The translations under genes and the position numbers were made by a program. DNA of 64,000 nucleotides from Algiphilus sp022763315 (GTDB lineage Bacteria > Pseudomonadota > Gammaproteobacteria > Nevskiales > Nevskiaceae): the NCBI RefSeq assembly GCF_965249985.1, contig NZ_OZ252280.1. One strand, written 5' to 3'. Below, piece after piece: positions 7,365 to 16,406 of the stretch (the stretch's first letter is position 1; each line of letters opens with the position of its first letter). Under the pieces are notes generated by a model that did no database searches, was not told the origin of the DNA, and saw only the letters and a program-made list of their open reading frames with translations.

Positions 7365-8821
7365 GTACCGAGATCCTGGTCAATATTGCGCCGCAGGAAA
7401 CCCGCGTCGCGCTGGTGGAGAGCGGCGTCGTGCAGGAGGCCTACGTCCAGCGCGCCCTGCGCCACGGTCTGGTCGGCAATCTCTACGTGGGCCAGGTGCA
7501 GCGCGTGCTGCCCGGCATGCAGGCCGCCTTCGTGGATATTGGTCTGGAACGCACGGGCTTCCTGCACGCCTCCGACATGGTGCGCCTGAATGAGGCGGCC
7601 GATGGCGCGCTGCCGCTGATTTCCAGCCTGCTGCACGAAGGCCAACGCGTTCTCGTCCAGGTGCTCAAGGATCCGCTGGGCAGCAAGGGCGCCCGTCTGA
7701 CCACACTGCCCTCCATTCCGTCGCGCTACCTGGTGCTGCTGCCCTACGATCAGCATGTCGGTGTCTCGGCACGCATCGAGGACGACACCGAGCGCGAGCG
7801 GCTGCGCACCGTGGTGACGGCGCTGGTCGCGGAAATGACCCCCGAGCTGGGCGTGATTGTGCGCACGGCTGGCGAGGGCGCCACGGAGGAGGCCCTGCGC
7901 AACGATTTGCGCTTTCTGCAGCGACTGTGGAGTTCCATCCAGGCCGCCAGCAACGAAGCGCCGCCGCGCAGTCTGGTGCATGGCGATCTGCCCCTGTCGA
8001 TGCGCATCCTGCGCGATCTGCTTGGCGTGGACGTCGATCGGGTCCGGGTCGACAACGCCGAGGAGTGGGGCCGGCTGCGCACCTTTGCGCGCACCTTCAT
8101 CCCGGATGCGGTCGACATCATTGAACACTACGACGGCGCCGCCCCCATCTTCGACCTGTTCGGCGTCGAGGACGATCTCAATCGCGCCCTGGACCGCCGC
8201 GTCCCCCTGAAATCGGGCGGTCATCTGGTCATCGATCAGACCGAGGCGATGACCACGGTGGACGTCAACACCGGCGCCTACACCGGGCACCGCAACCTCG
8301 AGGAAACCGCGCTCAAGACCAATCTGGAGGCCGCCCAGGCGATCGCCCGCCAGCTGCGGCTGCGCAATCTCGGCGGCATCATCATCATCGACTTCATCGA
8401 CATGCACGATCCGCAGCATCGCGAGCAGATCACGCGCCTGCTCGAACGCTGTCTGGCACGGGATCCGGCGCGCAGCGTGGTCTGCCCGCTGTCGCCGCTT
8501 GGTCTGGTGGAGATGACACGCAAGCGCACGCGCGAATCGCTTGGCCACATCCTGTGCGAGCCCTGTCCGGCCTGCGAAGGGCGGGGCTATCTCAAGACCG
8601 TGGAAACGGTGTGCTACGAGATCTTCCGGGAAGTGCAGCGCTCCGCGCGCCAGTTCGAGGCGCAGGCCTTTCTGGTGCTGGCGGCGGTGCCGGTCATCGA
8701 GCGCCTGCGCGATGATCTTTCGGTGGGACTGGCTGAGCTGGAGGAACAGCTTTCCCGTCCGGTGCGCCTGCAGCCCGAACCCCAGTACCTGCAGGAAAGC
8801 TTCGACGTCGTTCCGATATGA
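7361..8821 (+). CDS. rng: Ribonuclease G
   Basis: RNase G is an endoribonuclease that matures the 16S rRNA 5' end and decays some mRNAs. The 486-residue length fits the family. An S1 domain occupies about residues 38-120 (NLYVGQVQRVLPG, AAFVDIG). The magnesium-binding aspartates are near 301 (TTVDVNTG) and 344 (IIDFIDM). The zinc-link cysteines CEPCPAC are near residue 403, followed by the short C-terminal part; there is no long RNase E-type tail. The GTG start overlaps the maf stop and the gene end overlaps yhdP by 4 bases (ATGA), so translation is coupled through the block. Confidence 0.95.
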   Translation: MSTEILVNIAPQETRVALVESGVVQEAYVQRALRHGLVGNLYVGQVQRVLPGMQAAFVDIGLERTGFLHASDMVRLNEAADGALPLISSLLHEGQRVLVQVLKDPLGSKGARLTTLPSIPSRYLVLLPYDQHVGVSARIEDDTERERLRTVVTALVAEMTPELGVIVRTAGEGATEEALRNDLRFLQRLWSSIQAASNEAPPRSLVHGDLPLSMRILRDLLGVDVDRVRVDNAEEWGRLRTFARTFIPDAVDIIEHYDGAAPIFDLFGVEDDLNRALDRRVPLKSGGHLVIDQTEAMTTVDVNTGAYTGHRNLEETALKTNLEAAQAIARQLRLRNLGGIIIIDFIDMHDPQHREQITRLLERCLARDPARSVVCPLSPLGLVEMTRKRTRESLGHILCEPCPACEGRGYLKTVETVCYEIFREVQRSARQFEAQAFLVLAAVPVIERLRDDLSVGLAELEEQLSRPVRLQPEPQYLQESFDVVPI

Positions 8822-11800
8822 CGCGCGGTACAGGCAGCCTGCGTAGGCGCTGGCAGCGTGGGCGGTCAGGGACCGCCGCGTTGCTCGCCATCCTGCTCGG
8901 CGCCGGCGCATCCATGGCGTTGCATTTTGGCGCCAGCGCCTGGGTCGCCAGTGAGCGGCCTGCGCTCGAACAATTGCTCGGCGACGCCACCCGCGCCCCG
9001 GCGCGGATCGGTACGGTACGCCTGGTCTGGGAGGGCTTGGAGCCAACCCTCGAGTTGCATGACGTGCGCCTTCTGATGGTGGAGTCCGGCACCGCGCCGC
9101 TGCGTGTCGGCAGCGTGCGGCTGGGCGTCGACTGGATGGCCTTGCTCGGGGGCGAGATCGCACCACGCAACCTGACCATCCGTGGGCTTTCCCTGCGCGT
9201 CAATGAGGATGCAGACGGGCATTGGCGGATCGGCTTGCGCGAACGCCGCGTCCGTCCAGAACTGGAAACGGTACTGCGCTTCATCGCCCGTTTCGAGCAG
9301 ATCCAGCTGGAAGCGATCCAGCTGCAATTGCTCGGCCATGACCATGCGCAGCCGGTCTCTCTGTTCGTGCAGCGGGCGGCGTTGGGCACGGAGCGCGGCG
9401 GGTGGCGTGTGCACCTTGAGGCACTCGACAGTGCGCGCAGTGGGCGTCTGACCGCCGATGGCTTCGTGCGCGGCACGGCGGAGGCCCCCGCGCGCTGGCG
9501 ACACAGCTGGCAGCTCACCTTTTCCGGCAGCCACGATTTCTCGGCATCGGTTGGTGCGCTTCTGCCCGAGCTGAAAGGCCTGCCGGAATTGGTGGGCGCG
9601 CAGCTGCGTCTGGATGTACAGCGTCAGGGGCGACGCAGTGATGGCCCGTGGCTAGTGGACGTACAGGCACGCAGCCGTCAGTTGCGCGTGGCGCATGGAC
9701 AGGCGCTGGATGATCTGCGCCTGGACGGCAATCTTCGCGTGCACGGCGAAGGTTTCGAATGGAGCGTTCCCGCGGTCTATGCCAACGGCGCGCAGCAGGC
9801 GGCCCAGCTGCAAGTGGCGCTGCGCGACGCCGGCCGACGCCTCGATATCTCCGCACAGATGGTGCAGGGCCGTTTGCTTTCGCCCTGGCTGCGCGCGTGG
9901 ACACAGGGCACGGCACCCCGTCTCAGTGGCAACGTGTCGGCGTTGCAGGCGCACTGGCAGCGCGGGCCGGACGCCGAGGCCTGGGTGCTGTCACGCGCCG
10001 TCGCCCAGCTGCGGGATCTCGCACTCGCCGGCAACCAGTACAGCATCGACGGCATTCACGGCCGACTCGAAGCCTATGCGGACGGCGGCCGCATGACGGT
10101 GGCGCCAGGAGCGTTGACCGTGCGCCTGCCGGAGCATCTCTACGCGCCGCTGCGCTTCGATGAAGCCAGTGCCGATCTGCAATGGCAGCGCCAATCGGAG
10201 GCGACGGAGGGCTGGCAGGTGGCGCTTGATGCGCTCAACCTGCGCATGGGCAGTCTCGAAGCGACGGGTGACGGGCGGCTCCAGTTGCCGGTGGATGCCG
10301 CCCCGGCGATTGCGCTTGATCTGGACCTTGCCGCAGAGGATGTCAACGACGCCAAACCCTTCATGCCGCGTGTCTGGAAGCCGCAACTGCGCGAATATCT
10401 GGCGCGTGCCATCGAGGCCGGACGCGTGCGTCAGGGGCGTCTGCAGTTCGAGGCGCGGCTGAAAGAGGGCTTCTGGAAGGCCGCCGCTACGCGCTTCGCC
10501 ATTGACCTCTCGGTCGAGGCGGCGCGCATGCGCTTCCAGCGGCGCTGGCCCGTGCTCTCCGATATCCAGGCCGAGGTGGCGATCGGCCGGGACGGGATTC
10601 GCGTCGACGCTGAGCGCGGTAGCATTGGGGGCATGCGGCTGCGTAACGTACGCGTCGCCATCGACCAGTTCCGCGACAGCGAGCTCGCCGCCGCACTCAC
10701 GCACGAGGCGAGCCTGCCGGCCTGGTATGCGCTGCTGCGCGCCACGCCGTTGTCGCGCAATCTGCGCGGCCTGCTTGAAGAGACACAGCCGGAAGGGCGT
10801 GCACGACTGACACTGGATCTGAGGGTTCCGCTGCGTGAACCGGATGCGGCGGTGGCCCGCGGTGAAGTGGCGCTCGATGGTGCGCAACTGTTTGTGGACG
10901 CCATCGACGCGACCCTGCGCGATATCCGCGGCACCCTGTTCTTCGCCAACCATGCGGTGGCCGCCGATGCCATCCAGGCGCGCCTGCACGGCCGCTCGGT
11001 GCAGGTTGGTCTCGACACCGACGAAGGCATGCAACGCCTGTCGGCGCGGACGGAGGTGGACATCGGCGACCCTCAGGGTCTGGCCCGATTTCTGCCGGTG
11101 TGGTTGCAGCCCTACTTGGAGGGCGTGCTGCCATTGGATCTGCGTTTGAATCTGCGTGCCATCGACGGCCGGAATGCGCTGTCGCTGCGACTGGGCAGTG
11201 CGCCTTTATCGTCGCGACTGCCCTTGCCGCTGCGGGTGCAACCGGAAAAGGGACGCGACGCCATCGTCCTGGATGCGCAATTGGCCCAGGGTGCGGTGGA
11301 GTCCTTCGTGCTGCGCTGGCCTGGAAAGCTGATGGTCGCGCGCGATCCAGAACACACCCGGGTGCACCTCGGGCCGGGCAGCGCGCCGGCGGCGCGTGCG
11401 CCCGGCGTGCACTTGAGCGGCCATGCCCAGCGGCTCGCCCTGCTTGAGTGGCTGGCGCCGGTACGGGCGATGACGGCGTCGACGACACCCGATGGAGCGC
11501 CCGCGCCGTCGCGCTCGGGTGGCGGCCTGGCATCGGCGCAATTGACCGTGTCGCAACTGGGTCTTGGTCCGGTGGTGTTGCCCGACCTGGCCTTGCGTTA
11601 CGGCATCGAGGCAGATCAGCGGCGATTGGACATCGACGGCAGCAGCCGGGGCACCCTGCATTTCCGGGACAGCGGCCGAGGTCAGATCGAGGCACGGATG
11701 GAAAGACTCAAGCTGCTGCGCGGTGGCACGGAGGCCGCGACGTCTGCCTCCAACGCGGTCCAGCCCGCCGAGGCGGACGCCATGGCAACGACGGACGCCT

Positions 11801-12663
11801 TGTGGTCGCCAGAGCGGCTGCCGGGGCTTGATTTGTTGGTTGGGGAGATTCTGTTCGAAGACTTCAGTGTCGGTGCCCTCGATCTGCGCCTGGAGCCGCG
11901 TCCCCGCGGCGTGGCGATGACCAAGCTGCGGCTGAGCGAAGGCGGCGTCAACATCAGCGCGACGGGGCATTGGCTCGGCACCGAAGCGGCTGCGGAGAAT
12001 GCCGCGCGCGGCATGCGCCTTGACGCGGAACTGCAGACGCGGGCGATCGACCCCCTGCTGACGGCTTTGGGCTATGCCCGCACCCTGCGCGCCGAGCAGT
12101 TCCGCGCCAAGGCCGAGCTGCAATGGGACCGACTGGGCGGCATGGCGCGGCTGGCCAAGGCCGAGGGCCGGCTAGAGGTAGAGGCGAGCAATGGCAGCAT
12201 CGCTGCCGTAGAGCCAGGGGCGGGGCGGATGCTTGGCTTGTTCAATTTCTTTGCATTGCCGCGCCGCTTCGGCCTGGATTTTCGCGACGTTACGGCCAGT
12301 GGGCTTGCCTTCGATACCTTGTCCGGCCGTTTCGATCTGGGCGGCGGCAATGCCGTCACCGACGATCTCACGGTCAACGGGCCATCGCTGCGCGTGGAAG
12401 TCGACGGACGCATTGGCCTGGCCGCGCAGGACTACGATCAACGCATCCGCATCTATCCCGACGTCTCCGGCGGTATGACCATCGGCGGCGCAGTGCTGGG
12501 CGGGCCGCTGGGCGTCGGCCTGGCCTTGCTCGCGCGAGAGGTCTTCGAAACCCCCATCGACGAGGCGACCAAGCTCAGCTACCGCCTTGTGGGGCCCTGG
12601 AACGACCCCCAGATTGTTCCGGAATCCATCGCCACGGCCAACGAGGAAGACAGCCGCCCATGA
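8818..12663 (+). CDS. yhdP: YhdP family AsmA-like envelope protein
   Basis: A 1281-residue protein with one N-terminal membrane helix (about residues 19-40) and a very long periplasmic body of repeating beta-rich DUF3971/AsmA-like sequence. The C-terminal end (LDFRDVTASGLAFDTLSG and the following GGAVLGGPLGVG) matches the conserved YhdP terminus. YhdP, TamB and YdbH are thought to bridge the two membranes and move phospholipids to the outer membrane. Length matches E. coli YhdP (about 1266). It lies between rng and a nitrilase gene with 4-base overlaps at both ends, as in related genomes. Confidence 0.92.
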   Translation: MTRGTGSLRRRWQRGRSGTAALLAILLGAGASMALHFGASAWVASERPALEQLLGDATRAPARIGTVRLVWEGLEPTLELHDVRLLMVESGTAPLRVGSVRLGVDWMALLGGEIAPRNLTIRGLSLRVNEDADGHWRIGLRERRVRPELETVLRFIARFEQIQLEAIQLQLLGHDHAQPVSLFVQRAALGTERGGWRVHLEALDSARSGRLTADGFVRGTAEAPARWRHSWQLTFSGSHDFSASVGALLPELKGLPELVGAQLRLDVQRQGRRSDGPWLVDVQARSRQLRVAHGQALDDLRLDGNLRVHGEGFEWSVPAVYANGAQQAAQLQVALRDAGRRLDISAQMVQGRLLSPWLRAWTQGTAPRLSGNVSALQAHWQRGPDAEAWVLSRAVAQLRDLALAGNQYSIDGIHGRLEAYADGGRMTVAPGALTVRLPEHLYAPLRFDEASADLQWQRQSEATEGWQVALDALNLRMGSLEATGDGRLQLPVDAAPAIALDLDLAAEDVNDAKPFMPRVWKPQLREYLARAIEAGRVRQGRLQFEARLKEGFWKAAATRFAIDLSVEAARMRFQRRWPVLSDIQAEVAIGRDGIRVDAERGSIGGMRLRNVRVAIDQFRDSELAAALTHEASLPAWYALLRATPLSRNLRGLLEETQPEGRARLTLDLRVPLREPDAAVARGEVALDGAQLFVDAIDATLRDIRGTLFFANHAVAADAIQARLHGRSVQVGLDTDEGMQRLSARTEVDIGDPQGLARFLPVWLQPYLEGVLPLDLRLNLRAIDGRNALSLRLGSAPLSSRLPLPLRVQPEKGRDAIVLDAQLAQGAVESFVLRWPGKLMVARDPEHTRVHLGPGSAPAARAPGVHLSGHAQRLALLEWLAPVRAMTASTTPDGAPAPSRSGGGLASAQLTVSQLGLGPVVLPDLALRYGIEADQRRLDIDGSSRGTLHFRDSGRGQIEARMERLKLLRGGTEAATSASNAVQPAEADAMATTDALWSPERLPGLDLLVGEILFEDFSVGALDLRLEPRPRGVAMTKLRLSEGGVNISATGHWLGTEAAAENAARGMRLDAELQTRAIDPLLTALGYARTLRAEQFRAKAELQWDRLGGMARLAKAEGRLEVEASNGSIAAVEPGAGRMLGLFNFFALPRRFGLDFRDVTASGLAFDTLSGRFDLGGGNAVTDDLTVNGPSLRVEVDGRIGLAAQDYDQRIRIYPDVSGGMTIGGAVLGGPLGVGLALLAREVFETPIDEATKLSYRLVGPWNDPQIVPESIATANEEDSRP

Positions 12664-13484
12664 GCCGCCTGACCGCTGCCGTCCTGCAGATGAACAGTGC
12701 GGCGGACGTCGACGCCAATCTGGCCACCGTCCGCGGCGCCGCGGTGGAGGCTGCCGCCGCCGGAGTGCGACTGCTGGTGCTGCCAGAGAACTTCGCCTTC
12801 ATGGGCGCGCACGCGCGCGACAAGCTGGCCATTGCCGAGGCGCCAGGAGATGGTCCGGTTCAGCAGTGCTGCACCGAGCTGGCCCAGCGCCACGGCCTGT
12901 GGATCGTTGCGGGCACCATCGCGCTGCGTGATCCCGCTGAGGCGCAGCGCATCATCGCGGCCTCCCTCGTCTACGACGCGGAGGGCCGGGTGCGCGCCCG
13001 TTACGACAAGGCGCACCTCTTCGACGTCGAACTGCCCGAGGGCAGTTATCGCGAGTCCGCAACCATCGCGCCCGGCGCCGCCACCGCGGTGCTCAGCGAT
13101 GGACCGGCGGCGGCGCGCGGCGGCTTGTCCGTGTGCTACGACCTGCGTTTTCCCGAACTGTATCGACGGCACGCGCAGGAAGGCGCCTGCTGGCTGACGG
13201 TGCCTTCGGCCTTCACCCATGCCACCGGCCAGGCCCATTGGGCGCCGCTGCTGACCGCTCGCGCCATCGAGAATCAGTGCTTCGTGCTGGCGCCGAATCA
13301 GTGCGGCACGCACGCCGACGGACGCAGCACCTGGGGGCACAGCGCCATCATCGATCCCTGGGGACGCTGGCTGGCGGCCTGCGAGGAACAGCCCGGTCTT
13401 GCCATTGCGGAGCTGGACTTCGGCGCCCAGGCCGAGCAGCGTCGACGTTTCCCGGTGCTGGCGCATCGTCGCATTTACACTTGA
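12660..13484 (+). CDS. Carbon-nitrogen hydrolase (nitrilase superfamily)
   Basis: A 274-residue member of the NIT-like branch of the nitrilase superfamily. The catalytic triad is visible: Glu 43 in LPENF, Lys 117 in YDKAHLFDV and Cys 159 in SVCYDLRFPEL. The motif around the Cys is that of Nit1/Nit2-type amidases. Family members repair deaminated glutathione or act as omega-amidases, so deaminated glutathione is a plausible but unproven substrate here. The ATG at 12660 overlaps the yhdP stop (ATGA). The placement between yhdP and tldD occurs in many gammaproteobacteria. Confidence 0.9.
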   Translation: MSRLTAAVLQMNSAADVDANLATVRGAAVEAAAAGVRLLVLPENFAFMGAHARDKLAIAEAPGDGPVQQCCTELAQRHGLWIVAGTIALRDPAEAQRIIAASLVYDAEGRVRARYDKAHLFDVELPEGSYRESATIAPGAATAVLSDGPAAARGGLSVCYDLRFPELYRRHAQEGACWLTVPSAFTHATGQAHWAPLLTARAIENQCFVLAPNQCGTHADGRSTWGHSAIIDPWGRWLAACEEQPGLAIAELDFGAQAEQRRRFPVLAHRRIYT

Positions 13485-13539
13485 ACGCACTTTCTGTCGC
13501 CCGGATGGCCTGTCCGGCGGCCTCACCACAGAGTTGATG

Positions 13540-14985
13540 ATGCAAGAGCCCCTGCAATTCGCTGAATCCCGCCTCCTCGAACCGGCCAGCCTTGGCATGG
13601 CCGACATCGAGCGTGCGCTCGGCGCGCTGATGAAGCCGGGCGTGGACGCCGCCGATCTCTACTTCTCGGAAGGGCAGAGCGAGAGCTGGCTGTTCGAGGA
13701 CGGCATCGTGCGTCGCGGCACGCACGGCAGCGAACGCGGCGTCGGCGTGCGCGCCATCGCGGGCGAGAAGGCGGGGCTGGCCTACAGCGACGAAATCACG
13801 GCGCCCATGCTGATGAATGCCGCCGGCCAGGCGCGCGCCATCGTGGACCATGGCCAGGCCGGCCGCGTGGCCGCGCTGGAGCCGCGCCGCGTGCGCCCGA
13901 TCTATACCGCCGACAGCCCGCTCGAGAGCCTGCCCACCGAGGACAAGCTGGAGTTGCTGCGGCGCGCCGACGCGGCCGCACGTGCCGCCGACCCGCGCGT
14001 GGCGCAGGTGCAGGTGTCGCTGACCGGTGCCCGCAAGACGGTTTTGATCGCGCGCAGCGACGGCCTCGTCGCCAGCGATATCCGGCCGATGGTGCGCCTC
14101 AATGTCAACGTCACGGTAGAGCACAACGGCCGCCGCGAGCAGGCCTCGGCCGGTGGCGGCGGCCGTAGCGGCTACGCCTTCTTCCTCGACGGCGACAAGC
14201 CGGAGGCCTACGCCCGCGAAGCCGTGCGTATCGCCTGCGTCTTGCTGGAGGCCGACGCCGCGCCGGCCGGCACGATGCCGGTGGTGCTCGGTGCCGGCTG
14301 GCCCGGCATTCTGCTGCACGAAGCGGTGGGCCACGGTCTGGAAGGTGATTTCAACCGCAAGGGGAGCTCGGTGTACAGCGGCAAGGTTGGGCAGAAGGTG
14401 GCCTCCGATCTGTGCACGGTGGTGGACGAGGGCTGCATTCCGCACCGCCGCGGCTCGCTCACCGTGGACGACGAGGGCACGCCATCGGCGCGCAACGTCC
14501 TGATCGAGAATGGCGTGCTGCGCGGCTACATGCAGGACACCATCAACGCGCGCCTGATGGGCACCGAGTCCACGGGCAACGGGCGTCGCGAGTCCTACGC
14601 GCATCTGCCCATGCCGCGCATGACCAACACCTATCTCATGCCGGGGCCGCATGACCCGCAGGAGATCATTGCCTCGGTCGATCGCGGGTTGTACGCGGTC
14701 AATTTCAACGGCGGCCAAGTTGACATCACCTCCGGCAATTTCGTGTTCTCGACCTCCGAGGCCTATCTGATCGAGAACGGCAAGGTGACCCGACCGGTCA
14801 AGGGCGCCACGCTCATCGGCAATGGTCCTGACGCGCTGTCCCAGGTCGACATGCTGGGCAATGACCTGATGCTCGACCCCGGCATCGGCGTCTGCGGCAA
14901 GGAGGGCCAGGGCGTGCCGGTAGGGGTGGGACAGCCCACGCTGCGCATCGGCGGTCTTACCGTTGGTGGCACGCAGACGGGCTGA
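13540..14985 (+). CDS. tldD: Metalloprotease TldD
   Basis: TldD pairs with TldE/PmbA to form a heterodimeric metalloprotease that trims unfolded peptides such as microcin B17 precursor and affects antitoxin CcdA. The zinc motif HEAVGH lies at about 260-265, followed by GLEGD, with the third ligand Cys near 452 in GVCGKEGQG. From the ATG at 13540 the length is 481 residues, the same as E. coli TldD; the ATG at 13537 would add one Met. Its partner gene pmbA is about 36 kb away in this window. Confidence 0.95.
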   Translation: MQEPLQFAESRLLEPASLGMADIERALGALMKPGVDAADLYFSEGQSESWLFEDGIVRRGTHGSERGVGVRAIAGEKAGLAYSDEITAPMLMNAAGQARAIVDHGQAGRVAALEPRRVRPIYTADSPLESLPTEDKLELLRRADAAARAADPRVAQVQVSLTGARKTVLIARSDGLVASDIRPMVRLNVNVTVEHNGRREQASAGGGGRSGYAFFLDGDKPEAYAREAVRIACVLLEADAAPAGTMPVVLGAGWPGILLHEAVGHGLEGDFNRKGSSVYSGKVGQKVASDLCTVVDEGCIPHRRGSLTVDDEGTPSARNVLIENGVLRGYMQDTINARLMGTESTGNGRRESYAHLPMPRMTNTYLMPGPHDPQEIIASVDRGLYAVNFNGGQVDITSGNFVFSTSEAYLIENGKVTRPVKGATLIGNGPDALSQVDMLGNDLMLDPGIGVCGKEGQGVPVGVGQPTLRIGGLTVGGTQTG

Positions 14986-14988
14986 GGC

Positions 14989-15597
14989 GTGGCCCAGCGG
15001 CGTCCGCGCGGCGAACTGCGCATCATCGGCGGTACCTGGCGTTCGCGGCGCATTCGATTTGCCGACACCGAGGTGCGACCCACTCCGGACAGGGTCCGGC
15101 AGACCACCTTCGACTGGCTGGCGCCACGCATCCGCGGCGCGCGCGTGCTGGATCTCTGCGCCGGCAGCGGCGCGATGGGCCTGGAAGCGCTGTCGCGCGG
15201 GGCCACCGAAGCCGTCTTTGTCGACGCGGGACGGGCCCAGATCACCGCCATCCAGGCTGCCCTGGAGCTGCTCCAGGCCGGAGCGCGCGCGGTCGCCGTG
15301 CAGCAGGACGCATTGCAGTGGCTGCAAGGCGCGTCAGGGCGCAAGCCCTTCGATATCGCCTTCGTCGACCCGCCGTACGCGGCCGGCCTGTGGGCGCGGC
15401 TGCTGCCGTCGCTGGCGGACTGCATGGCGACGGATCACCGGCTCTACATCGAGTGGCCGCGCGCCGAGGAGCCGGAATTTGGGGTGGCGCTGCAGTGGCA
15501 CCGGACATCCAGGGCGGCTGCGGTAAGCTACGGCCTCGCAAGTTTTGCAGACGGAACCCAACCCGACGTCGAAGGAGGAACGGCATGCCCGGAGTGA
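14989..15597 (+). CDS. rsmD: 16S rRNA (guanine966-N2)-methyltransferase
   Basis: RsmD methylates G966 of 16S rRNA during 30S assembly. The 202-residue protein has the opening RIIGGTWRSRRI, the SAM-binding VLDLCAGSGAMGLEAL near residues 46-61 and the catalytic DPPY near 125-128. The GTG start at 14989 lies three bases after the tldD stop. The 3' end overlaps coaD by 13 bases. The rsmD-coaD order is common in bacteria, supporting both calls. The tail after residue 180 is variable. Confidence 0.92.
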   Translation: MAQRRPRGELRIIGGTWRSRRIRFADTEVRPTPDRVRQTTFDWLAPRIRGARVLDLCAGSGAMGLEALSRGATEAVFVDAGRAQITAIQAALELLQAGARAVAVQQDALQWLQGASGRKPFDIAFVDPPYAAGLWARLLPSLADCMATDHRLYIEWPRAEEPEFGVALQWHRTSRAAAVSYGLASFADGTQPDVEGGTACPE

Positions 15598-16082
15598 CGG
15601 CAGCCTACAGCGGCACATTCGATCCGGTGACTTTCGGCCACACCGACATCATCGCGCGTGCTGCGGTCATGTTCGAGCGCTTGATCGTCGCGGTGGGCCT
15701 GAATCCGTCGAAGAATCCGCGCTTTTCCATCGACGAGCGCGTGGCCCTGATCGAAGCGACAGTGGAGGAGGCGGGGCTGCATAATGTGTCGGTGAAGCCT
15801 TTTGATGGTCTGATTGTCGACTTCGCCCGCGAAAACAATGTCAGCGTGCTGGTGCGCGGTGTGCGCACCGTCACCGATGTCGACTACGAGAAGCAGATGG
15901 CCATCATGAATCGTGATCTCTTTCCGCAGCTCGATACCGTCATGCTGGCGCCGTCGCCGGAGTATGCGCATCTGTCCTCGTCGCTGGTGCGCGAGCTCAC
16001 TGGGCTCGGCGCGCCGGTAGAGAAATACGTTCCCAAGCCGGTCCTGCCGGAGCTGCTCGCCCGCTTCGGCCGGCAAAGCTGA
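15585..16082 (+). CDS. coaD: Phosphopantetheine adenylyltransferase
   Basis: CoaD joins ATP and 4'-phosphopantetheine to make dephospho-CoA, the penultimate step of coenzyme A synthesis. The 165-residue protein shows the nucleotidyltransferase motif FDPVTFGHTD near residues 12-21, VRGVRTVTDVDYE in the middle and PSPEYAHLSSSLVRE near the end. A strong GGAGG lies 7 bases before the ATG and inside the end of rsmD. A ferredoxin gene follows 4 bases later. Confidence 0.96.
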   Translation: MPGVTAAYSGTFDPVTFGHTDIIARAAVMFERLIVAVGLNPSKNPRFSIDERVALIEATVEEAGLHNVSVKPFDGLIVDFARENNVSVLVRGVRTVTDVDYEKQMAIMNRDLFPQLDTVMLAPSPEYAHLSSSLVRELTGLGAPVEKYVPKPVLPELLARFGRQS

Positions 16083-16086
16083 GCCC

Positions 16087-16344
16087 ATGGCGCTGAAGAT
16101 TACCGACGCCTGCATCAATTGCGATGTCTGCGAGCCCGTGTGCCCGAACGGGGCGATCTATCAGGGCGAGGAAATCTACGAAATCGATCCGGCGCTGTGC
16201 ACCGAATGCGTTGGGCATTTCGACGAACCGCAGTGCCAACAGCTTTGCCCGGTGGATTGCATCCCGCTCGATCCGGACCATCCGGAGACGCAGGATCAGC
16301 TCATGGCAAAGTATCAGCGTCTCACGCAGGACAGCAGCAACTAG
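16087..16344 (+). CDS. YfhL-type 2[4Fe-4S] ferredoxin
   Basis: An 85-residue ferredoxin. The first cluster motif is CINCDVCEPVCP (residues 9-20). The second is spread as CTEC, then an insertion GHFDEPQ, then CQQLCPVDC, which is the spacing of the YfhL/Allochromatium-type ferredoxins that bind two [4Fe-4S] clusters. The adjacency coaD-ferredoxin is well conserved in Gammaproteobacteria. Electron partners are unknown from context. Confidence 0.93.
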   Translation: MALKITDACINCDVCEPVCPNGAIYQGEEIYEIDPALCTECVGHFDEPQCQQLCPVDCIPLDPDHPETQDQLMAKYQRLTQDSSN

Positions 16345-16406
16345 CCTTCGCCCATGCCCCCATCGGCGATGACCAGCCCACGCCCCATGCACCCCCTGGA
16401 GTCTTC

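Noticed and set aside
7343..9166. 607-codon open frame opposite RNase G and yhdP
   Set aside because: Covers two genes with certain family motifs; composition is Arg/His/Gln-rich as expected from antisense reading.
13348..15327. 659-codon open frame opposite tldD and rsmD
   Set aside because: Antisense to tldD with its HEAVGH motif; no conserved domain.
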